Assembly: GCF_026278345.1 (NCBI RefSeq) | Contig: NZ_CP111085.1 | Coordinates: 3,799,501 to 3,863,500 of the forward strand | Origin: Tellurirhabdus rosea | GTDB lineage: Bacteria; Bacteroidota; Bacteroidia; Cytophagales; Spirosomataceae | Direction of reading: 5' to 3' | Length of the DNA: 64,000 bases | Shown: positions 43,901 through 53,270 of the stretch, in pieces | How positions within the stretch are numbered: position 1 is the stretch's first letter | Layout of the letters: each line of letters opens with the position of its first letter | Notes under the pieces: generated by a model | What the model saw: the letters and a program-made list of their open reading frames with translations, nothing else | Told to the model about the DNA's origin: nothing | The model's database searches: none | Made by a program: the position numbers and the translations under genes

Positions 43901-45008
43901 GACCGACGCAATGGTGTTTCAGGACGTGGTGAGTCTGGACGACCCGGCGGAGCCGTTTCTGTTGCAGGATTCGTTCCGGATCATCGCCCTCGGACCCAGC
44001 AAAGGGCCGTGGCAGTACAGCAGCCAGCTTACGCCCTGGCTCCACGAAAACCTGCACCGCTACGATGCCGTGGTCGTGCATGGCCTCTGGCTGTACCACG
44101 GCTATGCGGTCCGGAAAGCGATTCAGCGCCTGAAAGACCGGCAGGAGAAAGCGCCCAAACTGTTCATGATGACGCACGGCATGCTGGACCCGTATTTCCA
44201 GCGGGCGTCGGACCGTAAACTGAAGGCGCTGCGCAACTGGCTTTACTGGAAACTCATTGAACATAAAAGCGTGGAAGCGGCCGACGGACTGTTTTTTACC
44301 TGCCAGAAAGAATTGCAGCTGGCCCGCAAGCCGTTCTGGCCTTATCACCCCCGGCGCGAAATAAACGTAGGCTTCGGCATTGAGGCTCCCCCGGCGTTCA
44401 AACGGACGATGGAAACGGCTTTTCTGGAAAAATGCGTCGCGGTGGCGGGACGGCCTTACCTGCTTTTTCTGAGCCGGATTCACGAGAAAAAAGGCGTGGA
44501 GATGCTGGTAGAAGCGTATGCCACCCTTCTGGAAACGGCGCTGGACCCCGAAGCCCTGCCAGCGCTGGTCATTGCCGGACCCGGTCTGGAAACGCCCTAC
44601 GGCCGGAAAATCTGGCAAACGGTCCAGAACAATCCGCTGCTGCGGGCGTCGGTTTTCTTTCCCGGCATGCTCAGCGGAGACGCCAAATGGGGCGCGCTCT
44701 ACGGCGCGGAAGCGTTTGTGCTGCCCAGCCATCAGGAAAACTTCGGCATTGCCGTCGTGGAAGCGATGGCCTGCGGCCGGCCGGTCCTGATTTCGAACCA
44801 GATTAACATTTGCGACGAAATTGAACAGGCCGGGGCGGGTCTTGTCCAGACCGACACCCTGCCGGGAACAAAGGCCCTGCTTCAGCAGTGGCTGGACAGG
44901 CCGGTCGTCGAGCGGCAGCAGATGGCCAGACGGGCGTATCAGACGTATGTGGCTAATTTCTCCGTGACCCCGGCAGTTAGCCAGTTCTGCGAAGCCATTC
45001 AATCCTGA
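43818..45008 (+). CDS. Family 4 glycosyltransferase
   Basis: A 396-residue GT-B glycosyltransferase. ATG 43818 begins the natural N-terminus MNILQVISSMNPKVGGPCQG. An open extension upstream to 43749 would only encode a charged leader inside the previous gene. LFLSRIHEKKGVEMLVEAYA and LPSHQENFGIAVVEAMACGR are the donor-site motifs. It resembles GT4 enzymes found with the WcaF-type acetyltransferase encoded next. Confidence 0.92.
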   Translation: MNILQVISSMNPKVGGPCQGIRNYMSVKTDAMVFQDVVSLDDPAEPFLLQDSFRIIALGPSKGPWQYSSQLTPWLHENLHRYDAVVVHGLWLYHGYAVRKAIQRLKDRQEKAPKLFMMTHGMLDPYFQRASDRKLKALRNWLYWKLIEHKSVEAADGLFFTCQKELQLARKPFWPYHPRREINVGFGIEAPPAFKRTMETAFLEKCVAVAGRPYLLFLSRIHEKKGVEMLVEAYATLLETALDPEALPALVIAGPGLETPYGRKIWQTVQNNPLLRASVFFPGMLSGDAKWGALYGAEAFVLPSHQENFGIAVVEAMACGRPVLISNQINICDEIEQAGAGLVQTDTLPGTKALLQQWLDRPVVERQQMARRAYQTYVANFSVTPAVSQFCEAIQS

Positions 45009-45019
45009 AACCACACGCG

Positions 45020-45592
45020 ATGCCTAACCAGAACACACATACCGGACCTTCCTTTTCGCTCAAAAACCGACTTGCCCGGTTGGTCTGGGGAGTTGTGGAC
45101 GTAACCCTGTTCCGGCTGTCGCCCCGGCCGCTGCACGCGTGGCGTTCGTTTCTGCTGCGGTGTTTCGGGGCCAATGTGGGGCGGGGCGTGCATGTGTACC
45201 CCGGCGTCCGGATCTGGGCTCCGTGGAACCTCGACCTTCAGGACCAGTGCGGCATCGCCAGCGGCGTAACGCTGTACTCCCAGGGGCGGATTACGGTCGG
45301 ACGGCTGGCGGTCATTTCGCAGGGGACGTATCTGTGCGCCGGAACCCACGACTACAACCAGCCGGGTTTTCCGCTGATTACCAGGCCGATCAGCGTGGGG
45401 GCGCACGCCTGGATTGCGGCCGAGGCTTTTGTACACCCCGGCGTCACGATTGGCGAGGGGTGCGTGATTGGGGCCCGGGCCGTTGTGACCCGGAGCATGC
45501 CGCCCTGGATGGTTTGCGCCGGACATCCCTGCGTACCCGTCAGGGGGCGGACGCCGCTGGAAACGGCCGGACTTACGAGTCAGGCTCATTAA
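45020..45592 (+). CDS. WcaF-like colanic-acid-type O-acetyltransferase
   Basis: A 190-residue hexapeptide acyltransferase. The N-terminal helix RPLHAWRSFLLRCFGANVG and VRIWAPWNLDLQDQCGIASG are followed by the catalytic His segment LCAGTHDYNQPGFPLITRPI (about 111-130) and VGAHAWIAAEAFVHPGVTIG. This pattern is specific to the WcaF/NodL-like group. It probably decorates the exopolysaccharide with acetyl groups. It is co-transcribed with the preceding glycosyltransferase (11-nt gap). Confidence 0.9.
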   Translation: MPNQNTHTGPSFSLKNRLARLVWGVVDVTLFRLSPRPLHAWRSFLLRCFGANVGRGVHVYPGVRIWAPWNLDLQDQCGIASGVTLYSQGRITVGRLAVISQGTYLCAGTHDYNQPGFPLITRPISVGAHAWIAAEAFVHPGVTIGEGCVIGARAVVTRSMPPWMVCAGHPCVPVRGRTPLETAGLTSQAH

Positions 45593-45626
45593 CTATTGAA
45601 CTACCACACCTTAAACTGCGCATCAG

Positions 45627-46514
45627 ATGGAAGCACTGGACCTTACCATTGTTATTCCCGTCCGGAATGAAGAAACCAACCTGCCCAACTGCCTCGCCGC
45701 GATTGGGCGAGACCTGGCCCGCCGGGTCGTGGTCGTCGATTCGGACAGTACCGACCAGACCTGCCAGATCGCCCGGACGTGGGGCGCCGAGGTCGTGGAT
45801 TTTCACTGGAACGGCCTGTTTCCCAAAAAACGCAACTGGTACCTGCGCAACCACCGGCCGGATACCCGATGGGTCATGTTTCTGGACGCCGACGAATACC
45901 TGACGCCTGCCTTTACGACGGAGCTGCGGCAGGCGCTGAGCCGCACGGATAAGGCGGGTTACTGGCTGAGCTATACCGTTTATTTCATGGGCAAACGGCT
46001 CAAAGGCGGCTATCCCCTGCGTAAACTGGCCCTTTTTCGGGTCGGCGCGGGAGAGTACGAGCGCATCGACGAAGACCAGTGGAGCCGGCTCGATATGGAG
46101 GTCCACGAACATCCGGTTTTGGACGGCGAGGTGGGCATCCTCTACAGCAAAATCGACCATCAGGATTTTCGGGGCGTCAGTCATTACGTTACCAAGCATA
46201 ACGAGTATGCCAGCTGGGAGGCCGAGCGCTTCATGAAGGCAACGGCCGAGGGGCAGGTTCACGGCACCTGGACCTGGAAGCAGCGCCTGAAATACCGGCT
46301 GATGCGCAGTCCGCTGATTGGCCCGGCCTACTTTTTCGGCAGCTTTTTTCTGATGGGCGGCTTTCGCGACGGTGCCCGCGGGCTGGCCTTTGCCATTCTG
46401 AAGATGGCCTATTTCACGCAGGTATTCTGCAAGATTCAGGAGAAAAGCCGCCGGCAGACGCTTGCCCGTCCGGTCATGCCCGCGCTGGGCCAGCCCGTGC
46501 AGGTCGGCTCCTGA
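45627..46514 (+). CDS. Family 2 glycosyltransferase (WaaE/KdtX-like)
   Basis: A 295-residue inverting GT-A enzyme. LTIVIPVRNEETNLPNCLAA starts the nucleotide-binding fold, and VVVDSDSTDQTCQIARTWGA and VMFLDADEYLTPAF provide the Asp and DxD-like sites. FPKKRNWYLRNHRPDTRWV and the C-terminal hydrophobic region GPAYFFGSFFLMGGFRDGAR fit the WaaE/KdtX-like subgroup. No separate membrane anchor is seen. Confidence 0.9.
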   Translation: MEALDLTIVIPVRNEETNLPNCLAAIGRDLARRVVVVDSDSTDQTCQIARTWGAEVVDFHWNGLFPKKRNWYLRNHRPDTRWVMFLDADEYLTPAFTTELRQALSRTDKAGYWLSYTVYFMGKRLKGGYPLRKLALFRVGAGEYERIDEDQWSRLDMEVHEHPVLDGEVGILYSKIDHQDFRGVSHYVTKHNEYASWEAERFMKATAEGQVHGTWTWKQRLKYRLMRSPLIGPAYFFGSFFLMGGFRDGARGLAFAILKMAYFTQVFCKIQEKSRRQTLARPVMPALGQPVQVGS

Positions 46515-46570
46515 GCCGGGCGTTTTACACGAAGTCTCGGCAATTCTAAATCGACTAACCAGCAACTGTC

Positions 46571-48142
46571 ATGCTAACGATCGAACAGAGCCCCGGCATC
46601 CGCGACCATAGTCCGGCGGTTGCTTCTGCCTTTTTCAGGAAAGAAAAGTGGTCCGTTGGCGTGTTGCTGGCCCTGGCGACGGCCCAGTTGCTGTGGAAGC
46701 TCGGACAGAACAGCCTGGCCAACTGGGACGAAAGTGAATACGCCCAGATCGCCAGAGAAATGCTCCTGAGCGGAGATTTTCTGACGCCGAACTGGGGTTT
46801 TAAACCGAAGTTTCACCAGCCGCCCCTGTATGTTTGGTTTACCGTTGGTTTTTTTAAACTGGTTGGAATAAATGAGTTCGGAGCAAGGTTAGCTTCCGCA
46901 TTGTCAGGAATAGTACTGACTCTGGTTACGTATTTTACGGGTAAACTTGTTTTCGATAAGAAAATAGCTTTTGTCGGCTGCCTGATTCTGCTTACCTCTT
47001 TTGGATTTGTAGATAATGCCCGGTTTGGTACAACGGATACTATGCTGGCTTTATTTATTTATCTGGCGCTGTATACTTTTTTATTAATTAATAAGAAAGG
47101 AGCTTGGTTGTGGTTGATTTCCTGCCTGTTTATGGCTCTGGCCGTTATGACTAAATCCGCCGGCGGACTTCTGGCGCCGATGATAATTTTTAGTTTGCTG
47201 CTGCTGGAAGGTCGTTTGCCCGGGTTTCTTTTAACAAAACAATTCTGGTTAGGGATATTGCTTTTTCTGGCCATTATTCTGCCCTGGCCGATTTACATGA
47301 TCAGAACGCACGGGCAGGCATTTATCAATGATTTTTTCTTTTACCATATTCTGAATCGCTCCGCCAACGCCCTTGAAGGGAACAAAGGCGATAATTTCTT
47401 TTACATCTACCAGCTTGGGCACCGGTTTTATCCCTGGCTTTATACGGTGCCGTTCGCCCTGGCTTTTTTTATCAAGGAACTCCTTCACCGGCGGACGCAG
47501 GCTTTGCCGTTGTTTGTGACTGCGGTGCTCGTTTTTACGCTATTTACGCTGGTAAAGACCAAGTTATATTGGTATGTGGTGCCGCTGTACCCGGCGCTTT
47601 CCCTTTTGGTGGCCGCCGTCCTGACAGAAGCGATACGCACCGTTGATTCCGTAAATTTCGGGACACTCACCGCGATGGTGCTGCTCGCTTTTCTGGATGT
47701 AAAGTTGAAAGCAGTCGGAGTAGTGTGCTTCTCTGTGTTTATTATAACGATTTATGTTTGGCAGAAGCGAAAGCCAATGTATTATATTTCGGTAGCGCTT
47801 TTTCTATTTTCTATTCTTATGGCGCAGTACAAATTGAAACAGCTTTTCTCACCCGATATAGATGAAGTTTCGGTGCTTGCCAGCCGTCATGCGGGTCCGC
47901 AAACAGAAAAAGCTAAAACCCTGCTTCTATATAAAGGCATCGACTGGCCGGCGGCCTTATTTTACAGTAACCAAAATATAAAGCAGGTTGAAACGCCGCA
48001 ACAGGTAAAAAGTTATTTAACAGAAAGCAGGGGCCGGGTGATGATTCTGGCAAAAAAAGATGCGGGTCATTTAGCCAGTTACTTTGCCATTCACACAATT
48101 TCTTCCACCAATCAATATCTTTTGATTGAAATAAAAAAGTGA
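46571..48142 (+). CDS. ArnT-like GT39/GT83 integral-membrane glycosyltransferase
   Basis: A 523-residue polytopic protein of the dolichyl-phosphate-mannose/ArnT superfamily that takes sugars from a polyprenyl-phosphate donor on the periplasmic face. The catalytic acidic motif is in ANWDESEYAQIAREMLLSGD (about 52-71), followed by KFHQPPLYVWF. At least ten hydrophobic helices follow, with a short soluble C-terminus. It may modify the polysaccharide, lipid A or a surface protein. The first 280 nt are GC-rich and the rest is AT-rich, a sharp internal change. It ends the plus-strand run. Confidence 0.9.
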   Translation: MLTIEQSPGIRDHSPAVASAFFRKEKWSVGVLLALATAQLLWKLGQNSLANWDESEYAQIAREMLLSGDFLTPNWGFKPKFHQPPLYVWFTVGFFKLVGINEFGARLASALSGIVLTLVTYFTGKLVFDKKIAFVGCLILLTSFGFVDNARFGTTDTMLALFIYLALYTFLLINKKGAWLWLISCLFMALAVMTKSAGGLLAPMIIFSLLLLEGRLPGFLLTKQFWLGILLFLAIILPWPIYMIRTHGQAFINDFFFYHILNRSANALEGNKGDNFFYIYQLGHRFYPWLYTVPFALAFFIKELLHRRTQALPLFVTAVLVFTLFTLVKTKLYWYVVPLYPALSLLVAAVLTEAIRTVDSVNFGTLTAMVLLAFLDVKLKAVGVVCFSVFIITIYVWQKRKPMYYISVALFLFSILMAQYKLKQLFSPDIDEVSVLASRHAGPQTEKAKTLLLYKGIDWPAALFYSNQNIKQVETPQQVKSYLTESRGRVMILAKKDAGHLASYFAIHTISSTNQYLLIEIKK

Positions 48143-48642
48143 GAAACAGATGCTTTTTGAAGGTGAAATTAAACAGAAATCAAGGCATTATGGCTGTAAT
48201 TTAAAACTATAATAAGTCTTTACTCAATTAAATTTATGTCAATATGTTAGGGTGGCATAAGTGTTCTCCGTTGAAATTCTAATCCTGCGGTTTTTGGATT
48301 AGAAATGGATTAAAAAAAGGCAATTAATTGAGACTCGATAACGAATTGACCTTTTAATTAATAATTTTGTCGCCAGTTCACGGGGACACCTTCGCTCATA
48401 TGACAGAAGCTGGGTATCCCTCATTTCTGCTACCTCTCGCAGTCCTTCCGTTAACCACGTAATGCACCGATCCGAAGCTTATGCGGCGGCAAAGTAGCCG
48501 TTGGCTCATGGCTTTGGAACCCTTTCCGGCAGGTACTCATGGCGCCTGTCAGCTCTGGAAACATTCTGAAATACCCGATTGCTTTTGATAAATGCCAAGT
48601 TATCCGAATGGATAGCTTGGAAGTACAAACTGTAACTTGACG
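48143..48642. other. Intergenic region between the exopolysaccharide locus and the T9SS cargo gene
   Basis: 500 nt without a supported gene. The left half is AT-rich and holds a hairpin with 9-bp perfect arms (48277-48285 and 48296-48304). A box TAATTTTG at 48362-48369 fits the -7 consensus but has no -33 element at a proper distance. From 48370 to about 48600 the DNA is GC-richer and seems structured, yet all frames are broken. Confidence 0.5.
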
Positions 48643-51600
48643 ATGAAAAAACTTTTCTATCTGCTGCTTCTGTGGCCGTACCTGAGTGGTTACGCCCTGG
48701 AACGAAACCCGTTGCGGGAAAGGTCCGGTTCGCACAAACCGGCTGCTTTCGACAACCCGGCCGTCGGTTTTACGTTTACGCTGAGTGCCGGGGCCCGCAC
48801 AAGCGCCGGCGTTTTCGGTTCGGATGGAACTCTCCTCCGGACTTTATGGAGCAACGTCCGCTTCAACGCCGGAACGCATACCCGAACCTGGGACAAAAAA
48901 GATGACCTGGGCAATCTGGTCACCCGAACGGACTATGTCATCAAAGTTTTATCGAACAACGTCACCTATACCTGGGACGGAGCGAGCATCGGCAATACAT
49001 CGGCCCAGCAGACCGGCTCCAGCAAGTTCCGGGGCTTCGACATCATCCACGACGCCGTTGCGGTAGGAACTTCCCTTTACTACTGTAACAATTACCAGGA
49101 GGGCCTGACCGCCAACTGGAAGACCAGCACGGGCAACACGACGTCCACTACGCAAATCCTGCCCAACGGAAGCAACAACTACACCAGCCAGGGATCGCAG
49201 TTTGTGGTCTCCGACGGTACTTATGTGTACTGGGGCGGGAGCGACGCTTCTCATTTTGGCGTAAGCGATTCGCCCTCGTATGTGTTCGCCACCAAAGTGA
49301 GCGACGATACCGAAGCCATTTTCAGCAGCGGAACGGCGCATACGGCAAACCACGGCCGGACTTACCAGAGCGTCATCAACAGGATGGTTTTTCCCATCAG
49401 CACCGGAATCGTCATCACCGGGCTGGCCGTTCAGAAGACCGGCAGCTACCTTTTCGTGGCCCGCAAAGACAACAACACCATTCACGTCCTGAACAAAACC
49501 ACCGGAGCGGTTGTCCAGACCCTGAGCTTTACCGGCCCCGAGCGGCTGAAAATCAACCCGGTCAACGACAACGAACTGTGGATCATGTCCGGCGGAACGG
49601 TCAAACGGTACACCGTGCAAACCAGCGGTACGCTGTCTGCGGCCTCACTTACGCTGGCGGGGCTGGATAGTCCCGTTGCTATGGGAATTTCGCCGGATGG
49701 AGCCACCATCGTGGTTGCCGATGCCGGTACCAGCCAGCAGTTGAAAGCCTTCTCGACCGCTAACGGAGCCAGTGCCTGGACGTTCGGACAGCAGGGCGGC
49801 TACATGTCGAACCCCGATGTGCAGGATGCCAAGTTCTATTTTAGCGACCCGGTACGGTCGATGCGGACATTCATCACGTTTGAGCCGGGCGGGAGCTTCT
49901 GGGTCGGCGATCCGGGTAACTACCGGATTCAGAAGTACAGCAGCAGCCGCACCTGGCAGGACCGGATCATGTACCTGCCGCGTTCGTACAGCATTGCCGT
50001 CGATCCCAACAACCCGACCCGGGTATTCAACGAGTACCTTGAGTTTGCGATTGACTACTCCAAATCGATGCGGGACGGCTGGCGACTGGCGAAAAACTGG
50101 CGGGCCAGCATTCCGGCAGCGTATTTTCAGGATTTCATGGCAAACGTTTTTAAATCCGTTACGACGCTGTCCAACGGGCGGACCTACGCACTTCAGGAGA
50201 ACGTGAACACCCACCGGCGGCATGTGGTAGAACTGCCGGCAGCGGGTTTGCCCCGGTTTACGGGTATCGAACTGGAGGTGTACGGGTTTGAAAGCATTGG
50301 TCCGGATGGCTCTCTCCGGTATGTTTCAGGCTTGTCCAATGGGGCACAGATCTGGTACAAACGAACGCTGAACGGGTTCGACGCAGCGGGTAACCCGCAG
50401 TGGGGACCTGCTCAGGAAACGGCCCGCTTCTCCGGCGATACCGGTGGGCATCCCATGACCCGGTATAGTGAAGGCACTCCCGGGCAGACGACCGCCAGCG
50501 GGCTCGTGATCAGTTTTGATAGACAGAAAGAAGAAAATGGGCATGGGGCTGGCTTCCACCTGGGAGCAATTCCGGTTGGCGGCTCCGACTGGAAATGGAA
50601 AACAGCGCTGGCAACCAACCGGGAGTACCGCGGTGATTTTCCGGACGACGGCCGGTTTGATACCGGAAATTACGGCAGTGAAACAGGAAATGCCGGGGGC
50701 GATGTTCAGGTGGTGGAAAACAACATTTTCTGGAATTACTACGGTGAGTTCTGGAAAGCGGGGCAGACCAATAAATGGCAGCATGTCGCTGATAATGGAT
50801 TGATGGTAGGCCAGTTTGGCGTCACCAAATGGGACTCTGCCGAAGATTCTCCTCCGCAAATGGCCGGAAACGCCTTCTCTACCTCCGTGGTCAAAAGCGG
50901 CAGCGATTACTATATCCATCACAACGATGAGTTTTTTCATTCGGGCGTTCACCGGTGGAAAGTGAGCGGATTGAATACGATTCAGCTTCAGACGGCTACT
51001 ATCGTGTCCAACCCGGTGTTACCGAACAACGGAGTTCACCTGATGGACGGCCTTCCGTTTATCGCGCCTTTAACGGACGGAACGGCGGGCTGGGTCCGCA
51101 CGCCGGCGGCGGACGTTACAACCAACGAATACAGCACCTGGTGGACCGTAAAAACCGGCGTGAAGTCTTACAAGCGGGATTCGGTGGATATATACGCCAA
51201 GTTTCTGCAAAACTCAGGGACGGCTACCGTCGCCAAAGACCTGGGAACGTACACCAACCTCCCTTCCTGGAAAATGTCCGGGAAAGTCAGCTGGGACGGC
51301 AACAACGGCAACAACGGCCAGGGCGGAGGATGCTATTTCGAAGTTCTCGACAACACCGGTAAGGTCATTTCCCGCCTGCATATGGAGTTGGTTTGGGGAA
51401 CGGTGCCCACCATCAAGGTTTTTACCAACAACCAGGTGATTGCCGAGGGACCGCACACGGCCATGTACGTCGTTACCAACAAAACGCAACCCTTCCAAAT
51501 CAACGCGGCGACGGGAGGAATTACGTTCCGGTACGGTACCTACCCGGCTATAACGGTCCCGGTCTTCGACGCTTCGGCCAACTGGAAAGCTCCCAAAACG

Positions 51601-53217
51601 GTTCGGATGTATTTCTTCGGAAACGGCTCCAATTACGCACGAATCATGGGGCTGGGGAGCGTTCTGTTTCTGGCTGACGCACCGGCTCCGGAAAACGTAA
51701 CGCCACCGGCCCCGCTTCTGGCGGCCGACGACGCGGCCAACACGCTGAGCGCTTCGAGTGCGCTGGGCATGTCCGAAATTCTGGTCAGCGTCAATGGTGG
51801 AGACTACACCGCCTATAGCGGCCAGATTCTGGTTGGAGACGTGTCCCGACCGGCGGGTTACTGGAAGTTCAAGACTCGGGCGGTGACGGGACGCAACGAA
51901 AGCCCGGTGGCCGAAAGCCCCGCCTTCACCCTGGCGCCCGTACCGGCTGCCGTGAACCAGCTTCCCTACGTGAATGCCGGAGCGGATCAGACCCTTGCGC
52001 TGCCGACCAGCACGGCCACCCTGACCGGCACGGCCAGCGATTCCGACGGCAGCATCGCCTCTTATGTGTGGAGCCAGCGAAGCGGTCCAACGCAACTGAC
52101 CTTCACCAACGGCAACAGCGCTCTGGCTACTGTCAGCGGAATACAGGTGGGTGCGTATCTGCTGCGCCTGACGGTGACCGATAACCAGGGCGGAACGTCT
52201 TTCGCCGAAACCTCGCTCAATGTGCAGCCTGCGTCGCTGCCCGCCATCGTCAGTTTTAACCTGATTAATGCTACCAACGGGCAGGAAATCAGGGTGATAG
52301 CGCCCGGAGAGCAACTGAACCTGCTGAACCTGCCCACGCAGAACCTGGCTATCCGCGCCAACATCAGCATGGGCACCCCGACCGGGTCGGTGGTGATGAA
52401 CCTGAGTGGCGCCCAGAGCCGCAGCCAGACGGATTCAAACGCCCCGTTTGCGCTTTTCGGCGATAATAACGGCACTTACACCTCCTGGACCCCGGTTGCG
52501 GGGAGTTATACGCTCACGGCTACGCCGTATACCGCGGCCAATGGAACCGGCACGGCGGGCACACCGCTCACGATCAGCTTCAGCGTCGTTCGGCCGGCCG
52601 CTAACCCGACGGGCAATTTCGACAAGGCCAATTGCAGCACGCTGGAAGGCTGGGCCGCCGACCGCAACCAGTTAAATACCTCCGTCAATGTGGACGTGGT
52701 CATTGATGGGGTGCTGGTGGCAACGGTCCCTGCCAATCGGTTGCGTTCGGACGTAGGAGCCGCGCTGAGAGACAACGGGCTGCACGGTTTCCGCTTTAAT
52801 GTTCCGTCTGCTTACCAGCAACGGGGAACGCACACGGCTTCCATCCGGCTGGCCGGGACCAGTTACGTGCTGCCAAACTCGCCCCGCCAGTATACCTGCG
52901 CTACATCGGCCCGGATGGATACCAGCGGCGAAAAATCGGGAGGAGAGGTGTCGGCGACGGCCTGGCTGCTGTTTCCCAATCCGGTACAAAACAGCCTGAC
53001 CATTGCGGTCCCGGCTCCATTTATGCCCGGTAACCTGCAAATGACCATCGTTTCGTCAACGGGCCGTCAGTTTGCCGTTCCGGCTCAGCTGATGGCCGCT
53101 GATAATCAGCAGATCACGGTGGATGTTCAGGGGCTGCAACTGCTCCCCGGCGTTTATTTCATTCAGATTTCGGACGGGCAGCGGCTATTGCAGACCATTC
53201 GTTTCGTTAAATCCTGA
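48643..53217 (+). CDS. Very large secreted multidomain protein, T9SS type A cargo
   Basis: A 1524-residue exported protein with signal peptide MKKLFYLLLLWPYLSGYALE. Regions in order: FlgD-like Ig segment (about 30-105, TFTLSAGARTSAGVFGSDGT), beta-propeller/NHL-like repeats (about 115-470), a long beta-rich middle part, a lectin-like segment near 840-1010, a PKD/cadherin-like domain (about 1105-1196, YVNAGADQTLALPTSTATLT), a further Ig-like domain, a GWAADR domain (about 1325-1420), and a T9SS type A sorting domain (about 1439-1524, LFPNPVQNSLTIAV to QTIRFVKS). It should be secreted and anchored on the cell surface or released. No catalytic domain was recognised. ATG 48643 is used rather than a TTG two codons upstream. 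Confidence 0.92.
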   Translation: MKKLFYLLLLWPYLSGYALERNPLRERSGSHKPAAFDNPAVGFTFTLSAGARTSAGVFGSDGTLLRTLWSNVRFNAGTHTRTWDKKDDLGNLVTRTDYVIKVLSNNVTYTWDGASIGNTSAQQTGSSKFRGFDIIHDAVAVGTSLYYCNNYQEGLTANWKTSTGNTTSTTQILPNGSNNYTSQGSQFVVSDGTYVYWGGSDASHFGVSDSPSYVFATKVSDDTEAIFSSGTAHTANHGRTYQSVINRMVFPISTGIVITGLAVQKTGSYLFVARKDNNTIHVLNKTTGAVVQTLSFTGPERLKINPVNDNELWIMSGGTVKRYTVQTSGTLSAASLTLAGLDSPVAMGISPDGATIVVADAGTSQQLKAFSTANGASAWTFGQQGGYMSNPDVQDAKFYFSDPVRSMRTFITFEPGGSFWVGDPGNYRIQKYSSSRTWQDRIMYLPRSYSIAVDPNNPTRVFNEYLEFAIDYSKSMRDGWRLAKNWRASIPAAYFQDFMANVFKSVTTLSNGRTYALQENVNTHRRHVVELPAAGLPRFTGIELEVYGFESIGPDGSLRYVSGLSNGAQIWYKRTLNGFDAAGNPQWGPAQETARFSGDTGGHPMTRYSEGTPGQTTASGLVISFDRQKEENGHGAGFHLGAIPVGGSDWKWKTALATNREYRGDFPDDGRFDTGNYGSETGNAGGDVQVVENNIFWNYYGEFWKAGQTNKWQHVADNGLMVGQFGVTKWDSAEDSPPQMAGNAFSTSVVKSGSDYYIHHNDEFFHSGVHRWKVSGLNTIQLQTATIVSNPVLPNNGVHLMDGLPFIAPLTDGTAGWVRTPAADVTTNEYSTWWTVKTGVKSYKRDSVDIYAKFLQNSGTATVAKDLGTYTNLPSWKMSGKVSWDGNNGNNGQGGGCYFEVLDNTGKVISRLHMELVWGTVPTIKVFTNNQVIAEGPHTAMYVVTNKTQPFQINAATGGITFRYGTYPAITVPVFDASANWKAPKTVRMYFFGNGSNYARIMGLGSVLFLADAPAPENVTPPAPLLAADDAANTLSASSALGMSEILVSVNGGDYTAYSGQILVGDVSRPAGYWKFKTRAVTGRNESPVAESPAFTLAPVPAAVNQLPYVNAGADQTLALPTSTATLTGTASDSDGSIASYVWSQRSGPTQLTFTNGNSALATVSGIQVGAYLLRLTVTDNQGGTSFAETSLNVQPASLPAIVSFNLINATNGQEIRVIAPGEQLNLLNLPTQNLAIRANISMGTPTGSVVMNLSGAQSRSQTDSNAPFALFGDNNGTYTSWTPVAGSYTLTATPYTAANGTGTAGTPLTISFSVVRPAANPTGNFDKANCSTLEGWAADRNQLNTSVNVDVVIDGVLVATVPANRLRSDVGAALRDNGLHGFRFNVPSAYQQRGTHTASIRLAGTSYVLPNSPRQYTCATSARMDTSGEKSGGEVSATAWLLFPNPVQNSLTIAVPAPFMPGNLQMTIVSSTGRQFAVPAQLMAADNQQITVDVQGLQLLPGVYFIQISDGQRLLQTIRFVKS

Positions 53218-53235
53218 AGGGTATAAGGGCATGAT

Positions 53236-53270
53236 AAAAACCGGGTCGGAAGGCCCGGTTTTTTATTTTT
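53236..53270. terminator. Bidirectional terminator between T9SS cargo and lectin genes
   Basis: A 10-bp stem aaaaaccggg (53236-53245) with cccggttttt (53254-53263) has an 8-nt loop and is followed by a T-rich tract. The right arm touches the stop codon of the minus-strand lectin gene (53263-53265). A-tracts on the other side allow termination on both strands. Confidence 0.85.

Noticed and set aside
48451-48735. Minus-strand frame of 94 codons at the start of the T9SS cargo gene
   Set aside because: It overlaps the signal peptide coding region antisense and shows no conserved features.
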